Source: a virus
IMG/VR virus record: IMGVR_UViG_3300025120_012797
Span: 1 to 49,540 of that record
Length of the DNA stretch: 49,540 nt
Reading direction: 5' to 3' (one strand)
The stretch's first letter is position 1. Each line of letters starts with the position of its first letter. The notes below the pieces were generated by a model that saw nothing but the letters and a program-made list of their open reading frames with translations, ran no database searches and had not been told where the DNA came from. Below are positions 41,030 through 48,203 of the stretch, piece after piece. The position numbers and the translations under genes are program-made.

Positions 41030-41058
41030 TTGACACAACAAATAATCACTGCTACAAT
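41030..41058 (+). promoter_or_regulatory. Extended -10 sigma70 promoter of yhhQ
   Basis: TTGACA (41030-41035), 17 nt spacer, TG-C extension (41050-41052), TACAAT (41053-41058). It leaves a leader of about 26 nt with AAGGAG before the ATG at 41091. The leader is too short and lacks the pattern for a preQ1 riboswitch. Confidence 0.8.
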
Positions 41059-41090
41059 TACTGACATTAATAAAACCTTAAGGAGATTTA

Positions 41091-41693
41091 ATGTTTAAAA
41101 ACGTAGACAAATCAATGCTGTTGAAATTAGTAGCACTTCACGTGATAGTGATTACAGTTTCAAATGCGTTAGTGGCAATACCTGTAGAAATACTAGGTGT
41201 CAAATTAACGTGGGCGGCATTCACTTTCCCATTAGTAGTAATAGCAACTGACTTGACTGTCAGACTACTGGGCAAAACAATAGCAAGACAAACCATCGCG
41301 GCGGCTTATCCATTAGCAATAATCGGATCCATAGCAGTTGTGTTGGCAGAAGGAGCACCGGGATCGGTCGCAGTAAGAATTGGTTTCGCAAGTGCCACTG
41401 CTTATGCTGTCGGTACTATGCTTGACGTGTATGTATTCCAATACATCAGAGAAGGGTTCAAGAACAATTGGTGGTTGGCACCAGCGGTATCAACTATCGC
41501 GGCTAACATCATCGACACTTACACTTTCTTTGCAGTTGCATTCAACAACAGTGCAGACGAGTACATGGCGGCAAACTGGGTGGAGATCGCAGGATCTCAA
41601 GTTGTAATAAAAATTGCAGTCGGCTTATTAGTATTCCTACCAGCATATGGTATCTTACTGAAGAGACTACAGAAGACTTACAAACTCAAATAG
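41091..41693 (+). CDS. yhhQ: Queuosine precursor transporter, YhhQ/VUT family
   Basis: A 200-residue polytopic membrane protein with about six helices. The family hallmarks are clear: FPLVVIATDLTVRLLGKTIAR in the middle, YAVGTMLDVYVFQYIR, WWLAPAVSTIAANIIDTYTFFAVAF and a FLPAYGILLKRL end, very close to E. coli YhhQ. These proteins import preQ0 and preQ1. In a DpdA phage this could let the infected cell take up ready-made deazaguanine. It has its own strong promoter and AAGGAG site, unlike the nearly leaderless genes. Confidence 0.93.
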   Translation: MFKNVDKSMLLKLVALHVIVITVSNALVAIPVEILGVKLTWAAFTFPLVVIATDLTVRLLGKTIARQTIAAAYPLAIIGSIAVVLAEGAPGSVAVRIGFASATAYAVGTMLDVYVFQYIREGFKNNWWLAPAVSTIAANIIDTYTFFAVAFNNSADEYMAANWVEIAGSQVVIKIAVGLLVFLPAYGILLKRLQKTYKLK

Positions 41694-41694
41694 T

Positions 41695-41778
41695 ATGATG
41701 AACAAAATCTACACAGGTGCTGGCATAGTTGCAGTAATACTTGCCATAACGGCCGTGTTAGTGTTTTCATTAATATAA
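41695..41778 (+). CDS. 27-residue membrane peptide
   Basis: Starts 1 nt after the yhhQ stop (ATGATG; either Met may be used): four polar residues, then one hydrophobic helix (GAGIVAVILAITAVLVFSLI) to the C-terminus. A terminator-like hairpin follows 6 nt later. It could be a small subunit of the transporter; unproven. Confidence 0.5.
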   Translation: MMNKIYTGAGIVAVILAITAVLVFSLI

Positions 41779-41784
41779 AATATT

Positions 41785-41805
41785 GGGGGAGTTTTTTGCT
41801 CCCCC
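41785..41805. terminator. GC-rich hairpin, weak terminator candidate
   Basis: GGGGGAG (41785-41791) pairs with CTCCCCC (41799-41805) across a T-rich loop. On the + strand no U-tract follows (ATTGACA begins), so it is not a classical intrinsic terminator; it may slow polymerase, protect a 3' end or act as an insulator before the next promoter. Confidence 0.45.
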
Positions 41806-41806
41806 A

Positions 41807-41836
41807 TTGACAACTCATCTAAATACCTTGTATAAT
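41807..41836 (+). promoter_or_regulatory. Sigma70 promoter with embedded CTAAATA
   Basis: TTGACA (41807-41812), 18 nt spacer, TATAAT (41831-41836). CTAAATA (41819-41825) sits inside the spacer, as in the clamp promoter at 28889. Leader of about 20 nt to the ATG at 41862, with AGGAAGG upstream. Confidence 0.7.
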
Positions 41837-41861
41837 AAGAGTATAGGAAGGTACAAAATTT

Positions 41862-42257
41862 ATGACAATAAAAGCAGGAAAAATCTGGGGTGAAACGGAA
41901 CTGATACTCGCAAACAACTCACTGGAGTTCCACAGGATCGACTACAAGAAAGGCGGAGTGTGTTCAAAACACCTACACGAATGGAAATGGAATGGCTTCT
42001 ATGTCATGAGCGGACAGATGAAGATCCGGGTGTGGCAGAAGGACTACGACCTAGTGGACGAAACAATACTGAACCCAGGCGACTTCACCGCGGTAAAACC
42101 TGGACTGTATCACAGTTTCGAAGGCCTGGAAGACGGTGTGGCATTTGAGCTGTACTGGGCAAATTTCTCAGTGCATGACATCAAGAGAGAATCCGTTGGA
42201 CACCTTAAAGACATAGACGGCAAAGTCGTTCGATTAGACAAGAACAAAAAGAAGTAG
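41862..42257 (+). CDS. Cupin-domain protein
   Basis: A 131-residue single cupin. First metal motif CSKHLHEWKWNGFYVMSG (HxH, then a Glu/Gly-type turn) and second motif LNPGDFTAVKPGLYHSFE (PG then His) are visible, so a metal site is likely. Resembles small mannose-6-phosphate isomerase-like or sugar-modifying cupins common in marine phages. Basic C-terminal tail (DKNKKK). Substrate unknown; glycan-related genes are nearby. Confidence 0.75.
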   Translation: MTIKAGKIWGETELILANNSLEFHRIDYKKGGVCSKHLHEWKWNGFYVMSGQMKIRVWQKDYDLVDETILNPGDFTAVKPGLYHSFEGLEDGVAFELYWANFSVHDIKRESVGHLKDIDGKVVRLDKNKKK

Positions 42258-42267
42258 TGTCTGATTA

Positions 42268-43185
42268 ATGCAGAAAAAAATTCAAGTAATATATGTGCCG
42301 GGCACTTTTGGCAATTGTTTGCGTTGGTTATTTTATAGGTGCATCGAAGACTCTCCCTTTAAAGACGTAGATTCCCCATGGGACGAAGATGGTCGTGTCC
42401 ACGGATTCTTTGATCATCCCGGACACGACGGAAGATTTAGGAGGGGACACCAAATAAACGAGGGTGTTCACGCACCGGACTCAGATGCTGACAAGGTAGT
42501 AATCAATTTTAAACCTAAGGATCTGCTGTTTGTGGAACGCTGTAAATTCTACAGGAACCCAGGATGGGAAAATAACCAAAAAAGATATGAGAATATTATC
42601 AATCTTGCCGATGCTACTTTCCTGCAGGAAGCATTTGGCAACGTGACCTCAAGTAAAAGCGTGGCAAGAGAACTTCTAAAGATACAGTTCCATGACATGG
42701 AAAATCACACATGGTGGAACAATGCCAAGAAGTTTTTAGCAGACGTAAACTGTCATCAGTTTGACATGTATTCGCTGTGGGATCATGATAACTTAAAAAA
42801 AGAGCTGACAAAAGTTTCAGAAAGATACGATCTAGATTTTGTTATAGAAGAAAAAGTCATACACAATGTCGTGGAGGAAATAAAAAAGTCATATCCGGTA
42901 ATTACTAGGGACAGAGCACACCAAGTCCTGGATGCCATAGTTTCTAAAAGAAAGATAGATTGCAACGATCTAGACATTTTAGAACAAGCATTCATTGAAG
43001 CGGAGTTGGAGAAAATACATGACAGTGTTATTTTTCCGTATGGATCACAATGGTTTGAAAACACAGATCAGATCAGAGAATTTATAGACACATATCCCAC
43101 CTATCTAAAACACATGAATCCAAGATTACCATGGTACAACAATATGAAGAATCCTTTCTACCTCACAGGCAAGATCGATGAGTGA
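42268..43185 (+). CDS. Unknown protein, possible sulfotransferase-like
   Basis: A 305-residue soluble protein. The N-terminal IQVIYVPGTFGNCLRWLFY could be the phosphosulfate loop of a sulfotransferase-like P-loop fold, and VVINFKPKDLLFVERC and the long helical C-terminal half fit that fold loosely. The ending HMNPRLPWYNNM is not diagnostic. A similar N-terminus occurs at 16071. Assignment is weak. Confidence 0.45.
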   Translation: MQKKIQVIYVPGTFGNCLRWLFYRCIEDSPFKDVDSPWDEDGRVHGFFDHPGHDGRFRRGHQINEGVHAPDSDADKVVINFKPKDLLFVERCKFYRNPGWENNQKRYENIINLADATFLQEAFGNVTSSKSVARELLKIQFHDMENHTWWNNAKKFLADVNCHQFDMYSLWDHDNLKKELTKVSERYDLDFVIEEKVIHNVVEEIKKSYPVITRDRAHQVLDAIVSKRKIDCNDLDILEQAFIEAELEKIHDSVIFPYGSQWFENTDQIREFIDTYPTYLKHMNPRLPWYNNMKNPFYLTGKIDE

Positions 43186-43330
43186 TGGTAATATATCACC
43201 AGACGGTAGGTGGAAAATTATCATAGAAGACAACCAAGTAAAATGGGTCGAGTTGACTGAAACTGAAGATCAGTATAAAATACAAGAGCTAGTAGACGCA
43301 ACAAAAAGGATATTACCAGAGATATGGTAG
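43178..43330 (+). CDS. Small unknown protein before queE
   Basis: A 50-residue protein: N-terminal strand-rich part (GRWKIIIEDNQVKWVEL) and a C-terminal helix (IQELVDATKRILPEIW). It overlaps the upstream stop by 8 nt and the queE start by 7 nt, which supports translation. No known family. Confidence 0.55.
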   Translation: MSDGNISPDGRWKIIIEDNQVKWVELTETEDQYKIQELVDATKRILPEIW

Positions 43331-44223
43331 ATGAGAAAAAATATTACTATTCAGAGATATTTCACAGCATACAAGGTGAAGGGCACTACACGGGTGTTCC
43401 AACAGCATGGATAAGATTCTTTCTTTGTAACTTACAGTGCAGTGGGTTTGGACAGGTTGATCCAACCAATCCAGAAACATATGATCTTCCTTTCGAGGAC
43501 TTTGATGTATCTAGTGTGAAGAGGGTTGAAGACTTGCCTGTATGGGAAAAAGGTTGTGACTCAAGTTACACATGGGCAAAAAAATTTAAAAGTTTAATGG
43601 GGCAAGAAACACCCACAGTAATGGCAAACAAAATTGTAGACATAATAAAGACAGACTCAAATCCAGATGGTTTGTTTCTACATCCTAATTCTAAACAACA
43701 TCAACATCTATGTTTTACAGGCGGTGAGCCTTTGATGATCACAGGACAGGCCGCAAGTATGGGCATATACAGAGAACTGGAAAGACAAAACAATCTTCCA
43801 GGCTCTATGACATTTGAAACAAATGGCACACAGATATTAAAAGAACCTTTTAAAAATTGGGTGAGCTCTATTGATACAGAAGTGTTCTTCAGTGTGAGTC
43901 CTAAACTGTTTACAGTTTCGGGTGAAAAGACAGAGAAAGCAATCAAACCTGAGAACGTGGCAGAATACTACAAACTATCTAAAGCAGGACAGTTAAAGTT
44001 TGTGGTTGGGTCAGCAGATAGACAATGGGATGAAATGGAAATGACCATACAGAAGTTCCGAGATGCTGGCGTTGATTGGCCTGTATGGGTCATGCCCACA
44101 GGTGCGAGAGAAGAAGAACAAACAGCAGGTGCCGGTAAAGTAGCAGAGAAGGCATTTAAGAAAGGCTACAATGTGGCGGCCAGAGTTCACGTGTATCTGT
44201 TTGGTAATGCAATTGGTACATAA
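43324..44223 (+). CDS. queE: 7-carboxy-7-deazaguanine synthase, QueE, with split cluster motif
   Basis: A radical SAM enzyme of 299 residues that makes 7-carboxy-7-deazaguanine from carboxytetrahydropterin. The start FHSIQGEGHYTGVPTAWIRF is characteristic of QueE. Cys35 and Cys39 (LCNLQC) form the first part of the CxxxCxxC cluster motif, but Phe replaces the third Cys; a GCDSSYTWAK stretch with Cys78 follows after an insert of 38 residues and matches the CDSxYTW end of normal QueE. So the 4Fe-4S motif appears split by an insertion. Later FTGGEPLM and TFETNGT motifs are intact. At 299 residues it is longer than most bacterial QueE, partly because of this insert. Confidence 0.9.
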   Translation: MVDEKKYYYSEIFHSIQGEGHYTGVPTAWIRFFLCNLQCSGFGQVDPTNPETYDLPFEDFDVSSVKRVEDLPVWEKGCDSSYTWAKKFKSLMGQETPTVMANKIVDIIKTDSNPDGLFLHPNSKQHQHLCFTGGEPLMITGQAASMGIYRELERQNNLPGSMTFETNGTQILKEPFKNWVSSIDTEVFFSVSPKLFTVSGEKTEKAIKPENVAEYYKLSKAGQLKFVVGSADRQWDEMEMTIQKFRDAGVDWPVWVMPTGAREEEQTAGAGKVAEKAFKKGYNVAARVHVYLFGNAIGT

Positions 44224-44226
44224 CAG

Positions 44227-44255
44227 TAGACTAAAAGGTAAAAATAAGGTATAAT
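44227..44255 (+). promoter_or_regulatory. Sigma70-like promoter, leaderless output
   Basis: TAGACT (44227-44232), 17 nt spacer, TATAAT (44250-44255). The ATG at 44262 is 6 nt after the -10, so the transcript should begin at the start codon. Shares TAGACT and spacing with the clamp promoter at 28889. Confidence 0.6.
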
Positions 44256-44261
44256 ATTATT

Positions 44262-44588
44262 ATGAAGGTAAAAAAAACAACAAAGACAACTATCAAGAAG
44301 AAGAACAAGAAAGGTTCTAAGAAAAGTGAAGAGCCAGTTGTAAAAGTTCTTAATCTTAATGTAAACCCTGAGAATCCTAGGAATGGTTTCTTTGAGCTAG
44401 ACTGGAATCCTGAATTCGTGAACATGTTGAAACAATCTGGATATCAAGGTGAGAGCGAAGAAGAGATTGTTGACAAGTGGTTCCAGACACTGTGCCAGAC
44501 TATCGGCAATGAGCAAGGACTAGATGTCAATGCTTCAGGTTATGTAAAGATGACTAGAAGAGATGACGGCAAGACAGAGGTGTCGTAA
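44262..44588 (+). CDS. Small protein with Lys-rich N-terminus
   Basis: A 108-residue protein. Residues 2-25 are almost entirely Lys/Thr (KKKNKKGSKK), the rest a compact soluble domain (FFELDWNPEFVNMLK, then YVKMTRRDDG). The basic tail suggests nucleic acid contact. It ends at the first base of the exonuclease gene (TAATG), so they are co-translated and may work together in replication. Confidence 0.6.
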   Translation: MKVKKTTKTTIKKKNKKGSKKSEEPVVKVLNLNVNPENPRNGFFELDWNPEFVNMLKQSGYQGESEEEIVDKWFQTLCQTIGNEQGLDVNASGYVKMTRRDDGKTEVS

Positions 44589-45574
44589 TGACACACATAC
44601 TCGTAGACACAGCAAACACATTTTTTAGAGCAAGACACGTGATCAGAGGTGACACTTCTGAGAAAGTGGGCATGGCCATACATATCATGTTCGCTTCTAT
44701 CAAGAAAGCATGGCAGGACTTTAATGGTTCTCATGTGGTGTTCTGTTTGGAAGGTAGATCATTCAGGAAAGATATGTATGCACCCTACAAAAGGAATCGT
44801 AAGGTGATGGCAGATGCAATGACACAACAAGAGAAAGAAGAGAACGAGGTATTCTGGGAAGTCTATGACGACTTCGTTGAATTTGTTAAAACAAAAACAA
44901 ATTGCACAGTTCTAAGGAACGGTAGAACAGAAGCAGATGATCTGATAGCAAGATGGATAGACAAACATCCTGACCAGAATCATGTGATCATAAGCACAGA
45001 CAAAGATTTAAATCAGTTGATAACACCCAAGGTCAGACAGTACAACGGTGTTAACGAAACAACTATGACACATGAGGGTTGGTTTGACAGCAAAGGTAAT
45101 CCTGTGATAGACAAGAAACTGAAAGCACCTAAACCTGCTCCAGATACAGAATGGCTTATATTTGAGAAATCAATGAGAGGTGACCCAAGTGATAACATCT
45201 TTAGTGCATACCCAGGTGTGCGTACAAAAGGCACAAAAAACAAGATAGGATTACAAGAAGCATATGCGGACCGTAATGAAAAAGGTTACACATGGAACAA
45301 CTTGATGTTAAGCAAATGGGTTGATCATGATGGGAACGAACACAGAGTAATGGAAGACTATGAAAGGAATAGAGCATTGGTAGATTTACACGCACAACCA
45401 GAGGCCATAGTAGAAGAACTTGATCAAACGATTGCACAGGCTATAGCAGAGAACAAAAGCGTAGATCAAGTTGGAATCAGATTCATGAGGTTCTGTGGCA
45501 AGTACGATTTAAATAGAATTAGTGAGCAGGCTCAACTATATGTGGAGCCTTTTAATGCGAGGTTAGTATCATGA
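44588..45574 (+). CDS. rnh: T4 RNase H-like 5'-3' exonuclease (FEN family)
   Basis: A 328-residue flap endonuclease/RNase H of the T4 Rnh type that removes RNA primers from lagging-strand fragments. ILVDTANTFFRA gives the first metal Asp; FCLEGRSFRKDMYAPYKRNR is the characteristic PYKxxR arch region; EADDLIARW and STDKDLNQL carry the conserved acidic residues; MRGDPSDNI and the following GIG-like turn begin the helix-hairpin-helix part. All expected acids appear. It follows the Lys-rich protein and overlaps the next gene by 4 nt (ATGA). Confidence 0.9.
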   Translation: MTHILVDTANTFFRARHVIRGDTSEKVGMAIHIMFASIKKAWQDFNGSHVVFCLEGRSFRKDMYAPYKRNRKVMADAMTQQEKEENEVFWEVYDDFVEFVKTKTNCTVLRNGRTEADDLIARWIDKHPDQNHVIISTDKDLNQLITPKVRQYNGVNETTMTHEGWFDSKGNPVIDKKLKAPKPAPDTEWLIFEKSMRGDPSDNIFSAYPGVRTKGTKNKIGLQEAYADRNEKGYTWNNLMLSKWVDHDGNEHRVMEDYERNRALVDLHAQPEAIVEELDQTIAQAIAENKSVDQVGIRFMRFCGKYDLNRISEQAQLYVEPFNARLVS

Positions 45575-46074
45575 CAGTACGTGCAAAGACCTTAGTCAAG
45601 GACAAATTTTGGATAGTCGAGCAAAACGGCCAAAAGTTAGGTACCCTTCAGAAACAAGCGGACAACGGTTGGATATTCCTCAGCAAACAACAAAGCAAAG
45701 AAGTGTTCCATACACAGGAAAGCCTGTTCACAAAGTTTGGATTTGGCATGTTTGATGAGTCAAACATTAAAAAACCTGCAGAAGAAATACAAACGGACAA
45801 CTTTGATGTGCATGGATACCCGTGTGGACAACATCCATACAATCCCATGTTTGATGTAAAGAATCAATTGCCGGTGTACACAAAGACACCAAAGAGCAAA
45901 AGCCAGTTCTGTGCAGGTTACTACATAATCTGTTTTGAAAAGGGATGGCGTAAGGCCTACTGTCCCAAGATGATCACACTCTCGAGATACAAGTACAAAG
46001 GCCCAATCAAGACCAAACTAGAAATGCAACAGGTATTAAATGACGCAGTCAAACAATTCCAAGATTCAAACTAG
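45571..46074 (+). CDS. Conserved marine-phage-type protein, unknown
   Basis: A 167-residue soluble protein with DVHGYPCGQHPYNPMFDVKN, FCAGYYIICFEKGWRKAYCPKM and LSRYKYKGPIKT, patterns I recall from uncharacterised proteins of T4-like cyanophages. Four cysteines, two in CAGYY and YCPK, could bind metal. It overlaps the exonuclease gene, so a DNA-metabolism role is possible. Confidence 0.65.
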   Translation: MTVRAKTLVKDKFWIVEQNGQKLGTLQKQADNGWIFLSKQQSKEVFHTQESLFTKFGFGMFDESNIKKPAEEIQTDNFDVHGYPCGQHPYNPMFDVKNQLPVYTKTPKSKSQFCAGYYIICFEKGWRKAYCPKMITLSRYKYKGPIKTKLEMQQVLNDAVKQFQDSN

Positions 46075-46300
46075 ACCCATAGAAGATCTCATAGGTAGGA
46101 TTAGAACCTTGAGACAAAAAGGCGAAAGACAGATTGTGATCCCGGCCAAAGAAGCAGACCAACTGGCTGACAGCCTTACACAGGTGATGACTAGGATGGT
46201 CACAATACAAGAAGAAATCATACAAGCACTGAAGACTGCCAGAGAAGCACAGACCATTGACATAGAAATGGACGGCGGCGGATTTGAAGATAAAAAATAA
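46040..46300 (+). CDS. Small helical protein
   Basis: An 86-residue protein, mostly one long amphipathic helix pair (IEDLIGRIRTLRQKGE; ADQLADSLTQVMTRMVTIQEEIIQALK) with an acidic Gly-rich tail. Overlaps the previous gene by 35 nt. No recognised family. Confidence 0.55.
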   Translation: MTQSNNSKIQTRPIEDLIGRIRTLRQKGERQIVIPAKEADQLADSLTQVMTRMVTIQEEIIQALKTAREAQTIDIEMDGGGFEDKK

Positions 46301-46366
46301 CGTCAATAGGTTGCAACGATAATATCCACAAACCTTTCCAATATTCATACACGAAGCGTTTTTTGG

Positions 46367-46372
46367 TAAATA
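46367..46372 (+). promoter_or_regulatory. Possible late promoter TAAATA with leader
   Basis: GGTAAATA in the 93-nt gap 46301-46393; it would give a leader of about 16-20 nt with AAAGAGA before the ATG at 46394, unlike the leaderless pattern. Weak; I see nothing else in the gap. Confidence 0.3.
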
Positions 46373-46393
46373 CACATAGTAAAGAGATATTCT

Positions 46394-46681
46394 ATGAGCA
46401 GACCAAAACCCACAGTGCTGTTGCAACACAGCAATAAATCCACCTTCAAAATGGACGAAGTCCTAGCCGCGGAAGGTATCTGGGCGGTGTTCTATGATGG
46501 TAAACCAATTAACTTGAAGAGTTCAAGTTTGGTTGCCAATTATCCTGGTCCAAAATACAAGAAGGTTTCGTTCTCCAATCCCGGACACGCGGAGAACCTT
46601 GCCAAGAAATTAAATGCTCAACACAACACAGACAAGTTTGGTGTGTATCTTTTAAAAACCGGCGACAAATTCACTAGATAA
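46394..46681 (+). CDS. Conserved marine-phage-type small protein
   Basis: A 95-residue protein: MSRPKPTVLLQHSN, WAVFYDGKPINLKSSS and NYPGPKYKKVSFSNPGHAENLAKKLN resemble a small uncharacterised protein conserved in T4-like cyanophages. No enzymatic motif; probably structural or regulatory. Its end overlaps the weak ATAATTA promoter of the next gene. Confidence 0.65.
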   Translation: MSRPKPTVLLQHSNKSTFKMDEVLAAEGIWAVFYDGKPINLKSSSLVANYPGPKYKKVSFSNPGHAENLAKKLNAQHNTDKFGVYLLKTGDKFTR

Positions 46682-46684
46682 TTA
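46678..46684 (+). promoter_or_regulatory. Degenerate late promoter ATAATTA
   Basis: ATAATTA ending 5 nt before the ATG at 46690, the same element and spacing class as at 18763; overlaps the previous stop. No Shine-Dalgarno sequence. Confidence 0.35.
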
Positions 46685-46689
46685 ACTGT

Positions 46690-47085
46690 ATGGATCGTAA
46701 GACTGCGTACACCCGTGCCTTCATGGAACTGCTGGAACAACCAGTGCATGATGAAACCATTAAGAACAACTATTACTTGTGGTGGCAGAATGTACGTGAG
46801 AGTTACCAGGCCAGATCACTGCGGTTGACCAAACCAGGACTACAGATGTTGGAGAATATAGACCTCAAAACCTATGACATCAAATTTCCTGCCAAAGTTA
46901 TATTCACACCCCAAACCTACCTATGGCTAGACGAATTTGTTGACTGTCCCTATTACGTTGACAAGAAACACATCAAGGTCACAATGGAGAAAATGGCTCT
47001 ACAACTGATGCTTTTCGCTGGAGATATCACCAAATACGGACTTGCACGTGCGATGAGCAAGATGGATGAACAAAAAGATGAGTAA
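46690..47085 (+). CDS. Conserved-type phage protein, unknown
   Basis: A 131-residue soluble protein with SLRLTKPGLQML, FTPQTYLWLDEFVDCPYYVDKK and LMLFAGDITKYGLA, a pattern I recall from uncharacterised T4-like cyanophage proteins. Overlaps the third radical SAM gene by a few bases. Function unknown. Confidence 0.65.
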   Translation: MDRKTAYTRAFMELLEQPVHDETIKNNYYLWWQNVRESYQARSLRLTKPGLQMLENIDLKTYDIKFPAKVIFTPQTYLWLDEFVDCPYYVDKKHIKVTMEKMALQLMLFAGDITKYGLARAMSKMDEQKDE

Positions 47086-48196
47086 GACTTACTGTAACAT
47101 GATCAGTAAGGGACTTTTTGTTTCACACAGGGGGGTTGGCCTATGTTGTACCAACAAAGACAAGTACCCCATGAGCTCCACTGATTTCTGGACTGGCGAA
47201 ATCAGGAAAACAGCACTGGAAGATATGGAAAAAGGCAAACATGTAAAAGGCTGTGATTCATGCTATTACAACGAATCAAAAAATGATATTAGTCATAGGA
47301 ATCTTTACAACTCGTACAACGATTTACCCCTTAAAAATTTACCTACGATGCTAGATCTGGATTTCTCAAATTTTTGTAATCTTAAGTGTGTGATGTGTGA
47401 TGCCAGCAGGAGTTCTCAATGGGCCAAAGATGAAGGAGCACCTAACAACGGTATATCAACGGTGTCACAGAATTTTATTGATAATCTAATTGAGATATCA
47501 GGAGAAGTAACAGAAATAGAAATACAGGGTGGCGAACCTTCTATCATGAAAGAATACGAGTATTATTTTGAAAACCTAAGTAAACGTAACCTAACAAAAA
47601 ATATAAATTTACGGATAGTTACTAATGTGACTAACATCAATAAAAAGTTTTATGCACTACTGGAAACTTTCAAGAGTGTAAAATTAAATGTGAGTATAGA
47701 TGCATTTGGATTGGCCAACACTTACATAAGGTGGCCGAGCAATTTTGATCAAATAGAAAAGAACTTGATCAAGATGAGTGATCTAAACAAAGTGGTCAGC
47801 GTGGAAATATTCAATTCTTTAAACTTGTTATCATTGTTCAATTATGGACAGTTCTTAAATTGGTGTAAAAAGATAGAAAAAATTTATGAGGATAAGAACC
47901 AATATTTTAGTGTACAGGTAATGAAAGTGACATATCCTAAAAAATACAATCCATTTATAGCACCACACTCTCTGAAGGAAAAATTCCAGGATGATGTGCG
48001 TTCATTTTTTACTAACAATCGCTTCAAACACAATATCAATTTCAAAACAGAAAACAGTTTGATAGCAAGACGTATGTTGGCTACCCAACCAGACGAAGAT
48101 GCATTACAGGATTTACGAAACACAGTAGAGCATCTAGATACAAAAAGGAATGTAAAAATTACCAATTACATTCCAGATTTCTACAATTACCTATAA
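47078..48196 (+). CDS. Radical SAM protein with N-terminal Cys module (3 of 3)
   Basis: A 372-residue radical SAM enzyme (an in-frame ATG at 47066 would add four residues). Motif CNLKCVMC at residues 100-107 (Cys100, 104, 107) is followed by IQGGEPS. The N-terminal module has YCNMI, GLCCTN and GCDSCYYNES before the SAM motif, as in the proteins at 31121 and 34902. It stands apart from them, between unknown phage genes and moxR. The body after the motif is typical of the partial TIM barrel of the family. Substrate unknown. Confidence 0.85.
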   Translation: MSKTYCNMISKGLFVSHRGVGLCCTNKDKYPMSSTDFWTGEIRKTALEDMEKGKHVKGCDSCYYNESKNDISHRNLYNSYNDLPLKNLPTMLDLDFSNFCNLKCVMCDASRSSQWAKDEGAPNNGISTVSQNFIDNLIEISGEVTEIEIQGGEPSIMKEYEYYFENLSKRNLTKNINLRIVTNVTNINKKFYALLETFKSVKLNVSIDAFGLANTYIRWPSNFDQIEKNLIKMSDLNKVVSVEIFNSLNLLSLFNYGQFLNWCKKIEKIYEDKNQYFSVQVMKVTYPKKYNPFIAPHSLKEKFQDDVRSFFTNNRFKHNINFKTENSLIARRMLATQPDEDALQDLRNTVEHLDTKRNVKITNYIPDFYNYL

Positions 48197-48203
48197 AAAA
48201 GTC

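Noticed and set aside
41059-41090. preQ1 riboswitch in the yhhQ leader
   Set aside because: The leader is only about 30 nt and lacks the stem and A-rich tail pattern of preQ1-I; it reads as a plain Shine-Dalgarno leader.
41785-41805. Classical rho-independent terminator
   Set aside because: The stem is strong but no T-run follows on the + strand; the next bases are the -35 of a promoter. Kept only as a weak candidate.
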